Part shown: piece by piece, positions 32,909 through 43,300 of the stretch | Layout of the letters: the number at the start of each line of letters is the position of its first letter | How positions within the stretch are numbered: the first letter of the stretch is position 1 | IMG/VR virus record: IMGVR_UViG_3300031758_000011 | Coordinates: 1 to 64,000 of that record | Source of the DNA: a virus | Length of the DNA stretch: 64,000 nt | Reading direction: 5' to 3' (one strand) | Program-made: the position numbers and the translations under genes | Notes under the pieces: model-generated | What the model saw: the letters and a program-made list of their open reading frames with translations, nothing else | Databases searched by the model: none | What the model was told of the DNA's origin: nothing

Positions 32909-32918
32909 TCCAACCATC
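32893..32918 (+). terminator. Hairpin enclosing the stop codon at 32906
   Basis: GATGGTTGG (32893-32901) pairs perfectly with CCAACCATC (32910-32918); the 8-base loop holds the TAG stop. No long T-run follows, so it may be a stability or processing element rather than a true terminator. Confidence 0.5.
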
Positions 32919-32921
32919 ATA

Positions 32922-32929
32922 TATTTATT
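32922..32929 (+). promoter_or_regulatory. TATTTATT box upstream of helicase gene
   Basis: TATTTATT lies just after the stop-codon hairpin and ends 26 bases before the ATG at 32956. Confidence 0.35.
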
Positions 32930-32955
32930 ATAACAAGTTTTAAAAAAATAAATTA

Positions 32956-34374
32956 ATGGCAAAAATAGATAAAAATAGTTTAGCGTATTTGGGTTATGAT
33001 TACCAATTAAGATTCATAGCACAAATGATAACAGATAGAAGATTTGCAAACAATATTTTAGATATAGTAGACCCAAATTATTTTGAAGATGCATATTTAC
33101 GTATCGTAGTTGCCACATTAAAAGAAGCTAAAACTAAAGATGACGTTATTCCAGATTTTAGTAGTTTACAAATTAGACTATTAGAAGACGTTGATAACGA
33201 GCAACAAAGAAAGTATTTAATTTCACAACTTAGAAAGATTCAAGAAGCTGATTTAAACGATAGCTATAAGATTAAAGATATAGCTATGAAGTTTTGTAAA
33301 CAGCAAGAAATGAAAAAGTCTATTGCTGAAATTAATAAAATCATAAGTAAAGGTAACATCGAAGATTATGACCAATGTGAAGCTATATTAAGAAAAGCGT
33401 TAGAGCATGGTGATAACAAAGACGATGGTATGAACGTTTTTGATAGTATTGACACAGTTTTAGAAGAAGATTTTAGAAAACCAATCCCAACTGGAATCAA
33501 AGGGTTAGATGAAATTATGGATGGTGGTTTAGCTAAAACAGAATTAGCTGTAATATTAGCGCCTTTTGGTGTTGGTAAGACAACTATGATTACAAAAATT
33601 GCAAATACAGCCATGAATCAAGGGCTGAAAGTTTTACAAATTTTCTTTGAAGATAACCCAAAAGTTATCCAAAGAAAGCATTTATCGTGTTGGTCTGGTT
33701 ATGACTTAAACTCATTAGCGTTTCACAAAAACGACCTTATGACTATGGTTGATGAAATGATGAATGGTAAAGGTCAATTGAAACTTAAAAAGTTTTCAAG
33801 CGATGGTACTACAATCCCAGTCATTAGACAATATGTTAGAAAGTTAATAGCACAAGGTTGGTACCCAGACATGATTTTATTAGATTATATAGACTGTGTC
33901 GAACCATCTAGAAAATTTGATGATGTCAATGTTGGTGAAGGTAGCGTTATGCGACAATTTGAAGCTTTATTAGCTGAATTAGACATCGCTGGTTGGACAG
34001 CAATCCAAGGTAACAGAAGTTCAATCAAGGCTGATGTTGTTGAGGCTGACCAAATGGGTGGTTCTATCAAAAAAGCGCAGATTGCTCACTTCGTAGTTTC
34101 AATTGCAAAAACATTAGACCAAAAGAACGACCATACAGCGACTATGGCTATTTTGAAATCTAGATTTGGTAAGTCTGGTATTATCTTTGAAAATATTAGA
34201 TTTGACAACAGTAAGATTCAAATAGATATGGGTCAAAGTAGCGGCCCTAAAACTCAAACAGAACATAAAAGCGATAAAGCTTCTAATGAAACTAAAAGAG
34301 TTGCTGCTGTGTTTGATGCTAGTAAAACTAGAGACAATGTGTTAAATGCGTTAAATGTTCCAAAAGATGAATAA
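32956..34374 (+). CDS. 41: Replicative DNA helicase (T4 gp41/DnaB-like)
   Basis: Hexameric 5'-3' helicase at the fork. The 472-residue length matches T4 gp41 (475). The N-terminal 150 residues are helical (QLRFIAQMITDRRFANNILD). IPTGIKGLDEIMDGGLAKTE leads to the Walker A APFGVGKTT (K208). Walker B is PDMILLDYIDCVEPS, followed by LDIAGWTAIQGNRSS (motif H3-like) and the MGGSIKKAQIAHFVVSIAKT segment typical of the DnaB family. The C-terminal 60 residues are polar and probably flexible. It precedes nrdB and nrdA in one strand-consistent block. Firm. Confidence 0.93.
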   Translation: MAKIDKNSLAYLGYDYQLRFIAQMITDRRFANNILDIVDPNYFEDAYLRIVVATLKEAKTKDDVIPDFSSLQIRLLEDVDNEQQRKYLISQLRKIQEADLNDSYKIKDIAMKFCKQQEMKKSIAEINKIISKGNIEDYDQCEAILRKALEHGDNKDDGMNVFDSIDTVLEEDFRKPIPTGIKGLDEIMDGGLAKTELAVILAPFGVGKTTMITKIANTAMNQGLKVLQIFFEDNPKVIQRKHLSCWSGYDLNSLAFHKNDLMTMVDEMMNGKGQLKLKKFSSDGTTIPVIRQYVRKLIAQGWYPDMILLDYIDCVEPSRKFDDVNVGEGSVMRQFEALLAELDIAGWTAIQGNRSSIKADVVEADQMGGSIKKAQIAHFVVSIAKTLDQKNDHTATMAILKSRFGKSGIIFENIRFDNSKIQIDMGQSSGPKTQTEHKSDKASNETKRVAAVFDASKTRDNVLNALNVPKDE

Positions 34375-34397
34375 TAACATTAAAATTTAATTGAATA

Positions 34398-35351
34398 ATG
34401 TATTTAAAAGACAAAACATTAAAGAAAAGGTATTCAATCTTCCCAGTAATTCATAATGATTTATGGGAAGATTATAAAAAAGCTGAGGCACAAACATGGG
34501 TTGCTGAAGAACCAGATTTATCAAAAGATAAATTTGATGAATTGAAAGAGGAGGAAAAAATTTATTTGAAAAACATTTTAGCGTTCTTTGCTATTTCAGA
34601 TGGATTGGTGATTGAAAACTTAGCTAACAATTTTCAAAGTGAAGTTGAAATATTAGAAGCACAATATTTCTATGGTCATCAAACTTTCATTGAACAAGTA
34701 CACGCTAATGGTTATTCATTGTTAATCGAAACTTATATTAAAGATTTGCTTGAAAGAGATGCGTTGTTTAATTCAATGGAATCAAACCCAGCAGTAGCTA
34801 AAAAAGCAGCATGGGCTGAGAATTGGATTCATCATCCATCATTTGCTCATAGATTATTAGCGTTTGCTTGTGTCGAAGGGATTTCCTTTGCTAGTGTGTT
34901 TGCTGGTGTATTCTGGTATAGAAGTAGAAACAAAATGCCTGGTCTTGCTGCAATGAATGAGTTGATTTTACGTGATGAAACGTTTCACTATGAGTTCGCA
35001 CTTAAATTGTATAAAAACTATCTTAAAGACGAATACAAATTGTCAAAAGATGAAATTAGAAATATAGTTTTAGGTTGTTACGAAGTAGAAAAAACATTTA
35101 TTGAAGAAAGTATGCCAGAAGGGTTACAAGGTTTGACAAAACAAGACATGATTAAATATGTTCAATATGTTACAGATATAGTATTGAATGATTTTGGATG
35201 TCCAGTAGAGTTTAATGTAAGAAACCCATTAGAATATATGTCAAGAATTGGTTTATCTTCTAAAAATAACTTCTTTGAAAAAAGAGAAGGTGAATATACA
35301 AGAGTGGAAATACCAACAACTATTGATGGTATGTTTGATGAAGAATTTTAA
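34398..35351 (+). CDS. nrdB: Class I ribonucleotide reductase, small subunit NrdB
   Basis: Carries the diiron-tyrosyl radical that starts ribonucleotide reduction. The iron-ligand motifs are intact: D in WVAEEPDLSKD, E and H in FIEQVHANGYSLLIE, E in CVEGISFASVFAGVFW, and E/H in LILRDETFHYEFA. The Tyr in NGYSLLI fits the radical position. At 317 residues it is shorter than T4 NrdB (388) and closer to compact eukaryotic/Bacteroidota types. It lies 13 bases upstream of nrdA and so is probably co-transcribed with it, which supplies deoxynucleotides for replication. Firm. Confidence 0.95.
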   Translation: MYLKDKTLKKRYSIFPVIHNDLWEDYKKAEAQTWVAEEPDLSKDKFDELKEEEKIYLKNILAFFAISDGLVIENLANNFQSEVEILEAQYFYGHQTFIEQVHANGYSLLIETYIKDLLERDALFNSMESNPAVAKKAAWAENWIHHPSFAHRLLAFACVEGISFASVFAGVFWYRSRNKMPGLAAMNELILRDETFHYEFALKLYKNYLKDEYKLSKDEIRNIVLGCYEVEKTFIEESMPEGLQGLTKQDMIKYVQYVTDIVLNDFGCPVEFNVRNPLEYMSRIGLSSKNNFFEKREGEYTRVEIPTTIDGMFDEEF

Positions 35352-35364
35352 AAGAATGTAAATT

Positions 35365-37518
35365 ATGAGAATATTAAAAAGAGACAAAACGTCACAAGCG
35401 TTTACACCGAATAAAATTTTAACTAGAATCAAAACACAAGCCAAAGGACTTAAAGTTGATTCAGATACTTTATTTCAAGAAGTTATTCCGTTGATTAGTG
35501 ATAATATCACAACAACTGAAATTGATGAAATAATCGCTTTTAAAGCAGCAGATAAAGTAATCCAACACCCAGACTATTCATTGTTAGGGGGTAGGATTCT
35601 TTTATCTAGACAATCAAAATTAGTTGGTAAAGAATTACAACCAGTTGATTTAACTTATGATTTCTTTGCTGCAACAACTTTCCTTTCAAAATATTCATTG
35701 AAAGATGATAAGAAAACGCCAACTGAATTACCATCATGTATGTATAATCGTGTTTCTGGTTATTTACATGATGACAATGAAGCTGACCGTTTAGAATTGT
35801 TAGAAGAAATAATGTCAAAACGTGGAAACTTTGCAACACCAACTTATACAAACGCTGGTGTTCCAGAGAGAAATGGTATGATTTCATGTAACCTAACACA
35901 TTTAGATGAAGATTCATTTGAAGGTATCGAAGAAACACTTACAAAGATAGCAGCTGCATCTAAAGAAGGTTCTGGTATTGGTTTATTAATTGATAACTTA
36001 CGCAGTAAAGATAGTATCGTTGAATCATTCAAAGGTAATGCTGGTGGTGTTATTAGATTAGCTGATATGGTTCAATCTAAAATGAGATTCTATAAACAAG
36101 GTTCTCGTTCTGGAAGTTGTGCATTATACCTATCAGTATGGCATAGAGATATATTAGATTTCTTAGATTTAACGTTACCAATTGGTGATGAACAATTAAG
36201 AACTAGAGATTTATTTACATCTGTTGTTATTAACGATTTATTCATGGAAAAATTACAGAATAATGAAGATTGGTATACATTCTGTCCTAACGATATCAAA
36301 AAAGCTGGGTTAACACCGTTATATGAATTACATGGTGATGCATTTGTTGCTGAATATAACAAAGCTGTTGAATTAGGTTTAGGTAAAAAAGTTAGCCCTA
36401 AAACTATTTTCGACTCAATCATAAAATCACAAGTTGAAAGTGGTAAACCTTATGTGATGTTCAAAGATAACGCTAACAAAAATAACATGCAAAGAAATAT
36501 TGGAATAATTAAACAAAGTAATCTTTGTATTGAAGTGTTCCAAGCGTCAAGACCAAAATACACTCCGCAGTGTACGCTGGCTTCTGTTAACTTATCTGAA
36601 CATGACACACTAGAAACTATTGCTAAGACTACAAAAGTTCTTGTAAAGGCTTTAAATAAGGTAATAGACAAAAATAAATGGTCAGACGATTGGAGTAAAG
36701 CTGCTGGCGAAGACCAAAGAGCGTTAGCGATTGGTGTTGCTGGTATGGCTGATTTCTTTGCTAAGAAAAAAATATCTTATGAATCTGAAGAAGCTAAACA
36801 ATGGAACAAAGATATCTTTGAAACAATGTATAAAGCTGCTGTTGAAGAATCAATGAGATTGGCTATTGAACAAGGAAGAAATTATCCAGCGTGGGAAGGT
36901 AGTCCATATTCAGAAGGTAAAACTTATATTGAAGGTTGGTCACCTCTATCAGAAGGAGAACCAATCCCAATGTTAAATAGTTTATTGTTAGCACTTATGC
37001 CAACAGCATCGTCTGCTATTTTATTAGGTGTATTTGAATCATTTGAACCAGTTACTGCTAACTTGTTTACTAGACGTGTAGGTCAAGGCGAATTCTTGAT
37101 TGTTAACAAATACCTAGTGAATGAATTGTTAGAATTAGGTTTATGGGATAGAGATATGATTGATAAAGTTATTGGAAATCAAGGTAGTATTCAAAACATT
37201 GTGGAAATACCAGAAGACATCAGATTAAGATACAAAGATGTTTGGGAAATACCACAAAGAGTATTGTTGGATTTGTCTATTATCAGAAACAAGTATGTTG
37301 ACCAATCACAATCATTAAATGTTTATCATTCAGATGCTAAATATGCTAAAATAGCGTCAGCGCTTATGTATGCATGGAAAGGTGGTTTAAAAACTGGTGT
37401 TTATTACACTAGAACTAAATCTAAATTGGATGCTAATAAAAAATTAGCTAGTAGCCAAGTAGCTCAAGTTGAAAAACCAAAAGACAGTCAATTTGAATGT
37501 TTTGGATGTTCAGCTTAA
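35365..37518 (+). CDS. nrdA: Class I ribonucleotide reductase, large subunit NrdA
   Basis: Catalytic subunit that reduces ribonucleoside diphosphates. The N-terminal 90 residues resemble an ATP-cone regulatory domain (QAFTPNKILTRIKTQ). C175 (GMISCNLTHL) and C403 (PQCTLASVNL) are the redox pair, and N386, C388 and E390 in SNLCIEV are the radical-cysteine site. ALMPTASSAILLGVFESFEP matches the PTA(S/T)SA motif. A YY pair lies in KTGVYYTRTKS, as required for radical transfer. The C-terminal FECFGCSA supplies the redoxin-reactive cysteines. The 717 residues compare with 754 in T4. It ends the replication block at a strong terminator. Firm. Confidence 0.95.
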   Translation: MRILKRDKTSQAFTPNKILTRIKTQAKGLKVDSDTLFQEVIPLISDNITTTEIDEIIAFKAADKVIQHPDYSLLGGRILLSRQSKLVGKELQPVDLTYDFFAATTFLSKYSLKDDKKTPTELPSCMYNRVSGYLHDDNEADRLELLEEIMSKRGNFATPTYTNAGVPERNGMISCNLTHLDEDSFEGIEETLTKIAAASKEGSGIGLLIDNLRSKDSIVESFKGNAGGVIRLADMVQSKMRFYKQGSRSGSCALYLSVWHRDILDFLDLTLPIGDEQLRTRDLFTSVVINDLFMEKLQNNEDWYTFCPNDIKKAGLTPLYELHGDAFVAEYNKAVELGLGKKVSPKTIFDSIIKSQVESGKPYVMFKDNANKNNMQRNIGIIKQSNLCIEVFQASRPKYTPQCTLASVNLSEHDTLETIAKTTKVLVKALNKVIDKNKWSDDWSKAAGEDQRALAIGVAGMADFFAKKKISYESEEAKQWNKDIFETMYKAAVEESMRLAIEQGRNYPAWEGSPYSEGKTYIEGWSPLSEGEPIPMLNSLLLALMPTASSAILLGVFESFEPVTANLFTRRVGQGEFLIVNKYLVNELLELGLWDRDMIDKVIGNQGSIQNIVEIPEDIRLRYKDVWEIPQRVLLDLSIIRNKYVDQSQSLNVYHSDAKYAKIASALMYAWKGGLKTGVYYTRTKSKLDANKKLASSQVAQVEKPKDSQFECFGCSA

Positions 37519-37540
37519 CAAATTCAAAAAATAATAATTA

Positions 37541-37569
37541 AAAAGGGGCTTATTAAGTCCCTTTTTTTT
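37541..37569 (+). terminator. Rho-independent terminator after nrdA
   Basis: An 11-bp stem (37541-37551 with 37555-37565, one G-T pair) with a 3-base loop and eight T's closes the replication block before the baseplate wedge genes. Confidence 0.85.
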
Positions 37570-37606
37570 ATTTACCATATTTACTTATAAAAATTTTTAA
37601 TTATTA

Positions 37607-37622
37607 TATTTATCTATAAATA
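37607..37622 (+). promoter_or_regulatory. TATTTATC and TATAAATA boxes upstream of gp25 gene
   Basis: TATTTATC (37607-37614) is followed directly by TATAAATA (37615-37622), the exact T4 late core, ending 21 bases before the ATG at 37644. Either may promote the long wedge gene transcript. Confidence 0.45.
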
Positions 37623-37643
37623 ATATATTAAAAAAAATAAAAC

Positions 37644-38024
37644 ATGGCTCAATCGGTTAATATAAACTACCCTTTTAAGGATAGTAAGAAAGGGTTTTTC
37701 TTAGATTTAAATGTAGACCCAAATCAAGCAATAAAAGCTGATTTACTACATTTAATATTGACTCAAAGAGGTCAAAGATTATATATGCCCGATTTTGGAA
37801 CAAATTTATTAAAATTTATCTTTGAACCAAATGACGAATTAACATATGCTGGAATTTTAGAAGAGATAAGAAGTGTAACGAAAAAATTTTTACCAAAATT
37901 AACCTTTACTGAATTAAAAATTGAACCATCTGATGAAAGTGACTACGCTGCTGTTGTAACTATGCAATATGTTATAACTGATGGCGTTTTTGATACAACT
38001 GATATAATAGTAATTAAAATATAA
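37644..38024 (+). CDS. 25: Baseplate wedge protein (T4 gp25-like)
   Basis: A 126-residue gp25/lysozyme-like-fold baseplate protein (T4 gp25 has 132) that links sheath and wedge. Key features: YPFKDSKKGFFLDLNVDPNQ, then AIKADLLHLILTQRGQRLYM and PDFGTNLLKFIFEPND, the P-x-FG-(S/T) signature of the family. It is followed 4 bases later by gp6, the standard gp25-gp6 pairing across contractile systems. It is not expected to be an active enzyme. Firm. Confidence 0.93.
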   Translation: MAQSVNINYPFKDSKKGFFLDLNVDPNQAIKADLLHLILTQRGQRLYMPDFGTNLLKFIFEPNDELTYAGILEEIRSVTKKFLPKLTFTELKIEPSDESDYAAVVTMQYVITDGVFDTTDIIVIKI

Positions 38025-38028
38025 TTTT

Positions 38029-39840
38029 ATGCCAAATGTAAATTACGACTCTAGAAACTTTGCCGACATTAGAAACGACTTAGTTAATTACGTTAGACAA
38101 TATTACCCAGAAATATATAGTGATTTTAATGATGCTGCTGTCGGTATGATGTTATTAGAATTAAACTCCGCTGTTGGTGATATGTTATCACATAATACTG
38201 ATAGAATGTTTGCTGAAACACAGATTGATTATGCGCAAGAAAGACATTCATTATTATCATTAGCTAGAACATTTGGGTTAAACATACCTAACAAACGCTC
38301 TAGCTCAACTATTGTAGATATAAGTGTTACAATACCAGTATTTGGTGATACTTTTGATGTGTCATATGCACCATTGATTAGAGCTGGTTCACAATTTAAT
38401 GGCGCTGGTAAAGTTTTTGAATTACTTTATGATGTAGATTTTTCAAGTCCATTTAATAAAAACGGTATTCCTAATAGAATTGTATTACCTAACATCAATG
38501 CCAATGGTACTGTAATTAACTACACGCTAACAAAAAGAGAAATGGTAACAAATGGGTTTACCAAGATATTTAAAAGAGTAATTACACAACAAGATGTTGT
38601 ACCTTTTTTAGAAATTATTTTACCAGATAATGACGTTGTAGAAGTTACATCATGTATTACGTTACCAGGTACTAATTTACAAGGCCAACCTTCAAACGCT
38701 CAATTTAATAATAGTAATATTAGATGGTTTGAAATGCCATCTTTATCAGAAGATAAAGTATTCGTTACAGATAACAATAGAACATCTTTAAACACAACGG
38801 TAACACCAGGTAAATGGATATCAACAACAAAAAAATTTATTAGAGAATATACAGATTTAGGATTCACAAAAATAACTTTTGGAGCTGGTTCTCAAAACAT
38901 AAGTAGTTTATGTGACTTTAATGTTGACCCTTCTTTAGTTAATCAAATAGGTAATTTTATAAACAATATGTCTTTAGGTGAAGTACACACAGCAAATACG
39001 ACATTATTTATTAAATATCGTGTTGGTGGTGGTAGTGACACTAATGTTGGACCTAACACTATTACAAATATTGGAACTTTAGATATAACAATTAATGGTC
39101 CTTTAGCAAACATAAATCAAACTGTTAGAAAAACATTAAAAGTAAACAATGTATTACCAGCAATTGGAGGTAAAGATGCACCTTCAAATGAAGAAATAAG
39201 ATATATGGTTAAATATAATTTTGCAGCGCAAAACAGAGCTGTAACAATAAAAGATTACCAAAATAGAATAGCACAAATGCCAGGTCTTTTCGGAACACCA
39301 TTCAGAAATGGTGTGTTTGAAGATAGAAATAAAATTTCTGTTTATATTTTAACTCTAGACCAAAATGGTAGGTTATCTAACGAATCAAATACAACTTTAA
39401 AGGAAAACATATCAAACTATTTAGCAGACTATAGAATGTTAAACGACTATGTTCAAATAAAAGATGGTAGGGTTATTAATTTAGCTATTGATTATGATGT
39501 TATGATTGATAAAAAAGTCCCACAATCTCAAATTATTTCTGAAATTATTAATAAGACTAAAGAATGTATGGACATTAATAAATTTGACATGGGTGATAAT
39601 ATTTATTTATCACCATTGATTGAAGTTATTAATAATATTGGTGGGGTTTTAAACGTAACTAACATATCAGTATACAACAAAGTTGGTGAAAACAAATATA
39701 GTTTAAATGAAATTTCACAACCTTATTTAGATGTTGAAACTAGATTAATTGACATTAGCGCTGATTATACATTGTTTGGTGAACCAACATCTATGTTTGA
39801 AATAAAATTCCCAACAGATATTAGAGTAAGGGTTAAATAA
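38029..39840 (+). CDS. 6: Baseplate wedge protein (T4 gp6/P2 J-like)
   Basis: Forms the core ring of the baseplate wedges. Family features: YDSRNFADIRNDLVNYVRQY, AAVGMMLLELNSAVGDMLSH and TDRMFAETQIDYAQERHSLL at the N-terminus, and in the middle GKDAPSNEEIRYMVKYNFA, then RAVTIKDYQNRIAQMPGLFG, matching the baseplate J/gp6 motif of 'R.vt..DY...a...pgv'. The 603 residues compare with 660 in T4. It is directly downstream of gp25 and heads the long wedge and distal tail operon. Firm. Confidence 0.93.
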   Translation: MPNVNYDSRNFADIRNDLVNYVRQYYPEIYSDFNDAAVGMMLLELNSAVGDMLSHNTDRMFAETQIDYAQERHSLLSLARTFGLNIPNKRSSSTIVDISVTIPVFGDTFDVSYAPLIRAGSQFNGAGKVFELLYDVDFSSPFNKNGIPNRIVLPNINANGTVINYTLTKREMVTNGFTKIFKRVITQQDVVPFLEIILPDNDVVEVTSCITLPGTNLQGQPSNAQFNNSNIRWFEMPSLSEDKVFVTDNNRTSLNTTVTPGKWISTTKKFIREYTDLGFTKITFGAGSQNISSLCDFNVDPSLVNQIGNFINNMSLGEVHTANTTLFIKYRVGGGSDTNVGPNTITNIGTLDITINGPLANINQTVRKTLKVNNVLPAIGGKDAPSNEEIRYMVKYNFAAQNRAVTIKDYQNRIAQMPGLFGTPFRNGVFEDRNKISVYILTLDQNGRLSNESNTTLKENISNYLADYRMLNDYVQIKDGRVINLAIDYDVMIDKKVPQSQIISEIINKTKECMDINKFDMGDNIYLSPLIEVINNIGGVLNVTNISVYNKVGENKYSLNEISQPYLDVETRLIDISADYTLFGEPTSMFEIKFPTDIRVRVK

Positions 39841-39907
39841 TTATTTACTTATATTTAAAAAAATGATATTTTTAATTTAAATAATAAGTTTTAAAAAATA
39901 TAGAAAA

Positions 39908-40294
39908 ATGGGATGTAATTGTAAAAATGACAAAAACAACATGCTTAACAAGCAAGATGAATTAAATAATAATGATGTTGCTAAACAAAATGATGAAATA
40001 AAAAGTTTGAGTCTAATCTATAAAGTAATGTATTATGGTGTTAGAACGTTAGGATTTTTTATATCTTTAATTATTGTACCTATAGTTTTAGTTGTTACTG
40101 TTGTATTTTTATTTAAAACAGTTGTGTTAGATAAAAATGTTAACGTTATGAATTTAGCTAAAACTATCAAAAGATGGCAAAAAGTTAGAGCGTTAGAAGT
40201 AAAAGAAGAGGAAGAAGAAGATGACGATAATGATTTTGAAGAAAATAATGAGTTTTTATACCCAGTTAATAAATTAAAATCAACAATAGGATAA
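39908..40294 (+). CDS. Small single-pass membrane protein in baseplate operon
   Basis: A 128-residue protein with N-terminal MGCNCKND, a hydrophobic span at about 48-72 (TLGFFISLIIVPIVLVVTVV and adjoining), and a basic then very acidic C-terminus (EEEEEDDDNDFEENNEF). There is no cleavable signal or lipobox, so the CxC at the start may instead bind metal. Its place between gp6 and a giant baseplate protein that also has membrane-type helices suggests the two may interact, perhaps in membrane penetration. Unusual for a baseplate operon; function unknown. Confidence 0.65.
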   Translation: MGCNCKNDKNNMLNKQDELNNNDVAKQNDEIKSLSLIYKVMYYGVRTLGFFISLIIVPIVLVVTVVFLFKTVVLDKNVNVMNLAKTIKRWQKVRALEVKEEEEEDDDNDFEENNEFLYPVNKLKSTIG

Positions 40295-40303
40295 AAGTTA
40301 TAT

Positions 40304-43300
40304 ATGTCAAAAACTATTAGAATAAGGACAACACCTAATGGTGGTGATAACTATTTAAAAGTAAAAATAGACCAAGAGTTTGATTATTTAGAAACACTTA
40401 GTTTAAAAATCACGCAAGAAGAAGCTTATAGAAATTTTTGCTCTGATTATGGTGTTGTTATAGGTCGTGTTATAGTAAACAATGGATTTGGGGTACCAAA
40501 CGCTAAAGTAAGTATTTTTATACCTATAGACGATATAGATAAAGAAAACCCATTAATTAAATCACTATACCCTTACGAAATAGTTAATGATAAAGATTTA
40601 GATGGTATAAGATACAACTTATTCCCTAAATATAATGAAAAAAATGACCCTTGTTATACACCAGTAGGTACAATGCCTAGTAAAAGGGAAATTTTAGACA
40701 ATCCAGAATTAGAGTATATCTTTACAAAATATTATAAATTTACAGCAACAACAAATGCGTCTGGTGATTTTATGTTATTTGGTGTACCAGTAGGAACACA
40801 TACGATACATGCTGATGTTGATATTTCAGATATTGGTATGGCATCTCAAAAACCTTATGATTTAATTGCCGCTGGAACGCCAGAAAAATTCTTTGATTCA
40901 AACCAAAAGTTTAAATATAGTAAAAATTTAGATAGTCTTGTACAAGTTAAATCATTAAATACTAGTGTTAACGTACAACCATTTTGGGGTGATACTGAAA
41001 CATGTGAAATTGGAATTACTAGAGTTGATTTAGATATGAATTTGAATATTAAATCAAACGCTATTTTTATTGGTTCTATTTTTAGTGATTCAGACACTGA
41101 TGGTGTAAGTAAAAGATGTAGACCAAGAAGAGCTATGGGTACATTATGTGACCAAATAACAACTACTGGTAGAATAGAAATGATACGAGAAACATCAGAT
41201 GGTAATATAGAACAATTTGATGTGGATGGTGGTGAACTAATTGATGAAGATGGAACTTGGGCTTATCAAATACCGATGAACTTAGATTATGTAGTTACAG
41301 ACGAATTTGGTCAATTAGTCCCATCGGATAACCCTAGTATAGGTATTGCAACTAGAGCAAACGTTAGGTTCAGAATAGGTATGAATCCAGCTGGTGATTT
41401 AGATAAAAGAGCCAGAGCTAAATTCCTAGTTCCAAACAATCCAGAAACTGAAGCTGAAATTGATTATGAGTTTGGTACAAATACCAAACCAACTAGTTTT
41501 AGGTCATTATATTGGAATAAAATATACACAGTAAGTTCTTTAATTTCTAGATATCAAGCGTCAAAACTTAACGTTAGAAACTTTGTCGGTATTAAAGATG
41601 TGAATGCTTGTACTGGAGATAAAAACCCATTCCCATATAATAGAGTAGATTCATCTGGGGACCCTTTATATGGATTTTTATGTATTTTATTAACAATTAT
41701 GTTAAGTATCATAGTTGCTGTAAACTCAGTTTTAATACCTATATTAAACTTAGTAATGCGTATACTTAACGCTATTTTAGCTGTTATTTGTGTTATTATA
41801 TTTGGTATTGGTGTAATATTAGGTGCTTTCCCTACTTGGTTATTAGATGTTAATAAATGTGATTACTGTATTGCGGATAAAGGTGACCCTCCAAAAAATA
41901 CTTGTTGTGACTGTAGTAATATACTACCATATATACCTTGTCTTTCAATACAATGTCCATCATCAGAAGGTGACACATACGCCCCAGGTTGTTATTTCGG
42001 TAAGGGGTTAGAAGTGTTACAACAAGATAATCAAGGTAAAAAAACTGTGTTTTATCCAGGTGATGGAGTTAATTCATGGGACGATGTTTTTGCTGGTGCA
42101 GATGATTGTTTACAATCTCAATTAGCTGAAGCTTTAAACGTTTTTAGATTTGATTTTTATAATGATTGGGTTAATGGTTCTTTATATGCATTTATAGTTA
42201 AATTCAAGAAAAAAAGAAAAGGTAAAACTAAATTCTGTGAATATGATTGTGAAGATTTTAAAGGTCGTGGAGCGGATAGCGGTGTTGACACTGATAAAGA
42301 TGGTAACAGAGATAATTCATGTTATACTAATTATTTATTAGATTCATGCTATAATGGTGACCCAACCGATTTTCTAAGATGGAATGGTTCAGAAGATAAA
42401 ACATTTGATAGTGGTGGGATAGCAGATGGTGTAGTTAAGAATGTTGAAATTTTCTTTAAAGATACAAAAGTTGATGATGTGTTATATTATGCAGCAAGTA
42501 TGCATGATGTTAAATATAAACTTTTTGCTACCGATATAGTATTACTAGGTTCAACAGAGACATGTGACTGGCAAGGTATGCCTAGTATTTATAGATTATT
42601 ACAAACAACAACATATAAATTACCACCACTAACAGCTGAATTTGAAAACCCAGATGATAAAACTTCTGTTGAATCAACTGGTATGGTTGAACAAGGTGAT
42701 GAATTACTAGGTTTATTTTTTGACATTAACTGTCTAGGTATTGTGATGGATTATAGACAATGTTTAAATGTTAGACATATATGTGAATATGGAGTAACAA
42801 CAGATGATGCGATAGAAGTAAACGGTGTTACAGTAAAACCTAATGGTTGGTTAAATCACACAACAATGGATGATGATACTGGTATTTATTTTAGAAATGT
42901 GTTTTATGATTTAAATAAAGATTTGACTTATTTAAAACCATCAGCACCTAAATATAAATTCCCTTTAGTACCACATAATACTAATTTTAACATAATAAAC
43001 CAAAACGGTAAATACGGTAAACCTACATACAATTTTAATAGTAGTACTGATAATGGTGTCGAATATGCAAAATTTAGAGGTTATGGTGGTGAAAATATTT
43101 TTACACAACCTAAACATTCATATTTTTTCTATTTTGGTTTAATGCCAGGTGCAACTGCAATTGAAAAATTAAATCAAAGATATTTTGGTATCTGTCCAAG
43201 AACTATAACAGAAACTTTAACTATTAAAGCAGCATCTGTTGGTGCGTCAATCACCAACCCAACTGGTTCAATCACATTTAGTGTACTATACGGTACTGCA

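Noticed and set aside
37615-37622. TATAAATA as the general late promoter of this phage
   Set aside because: This orientation is found upstream of only one structural gene here, while the opposite orientation recurs; kept as a local feature only.
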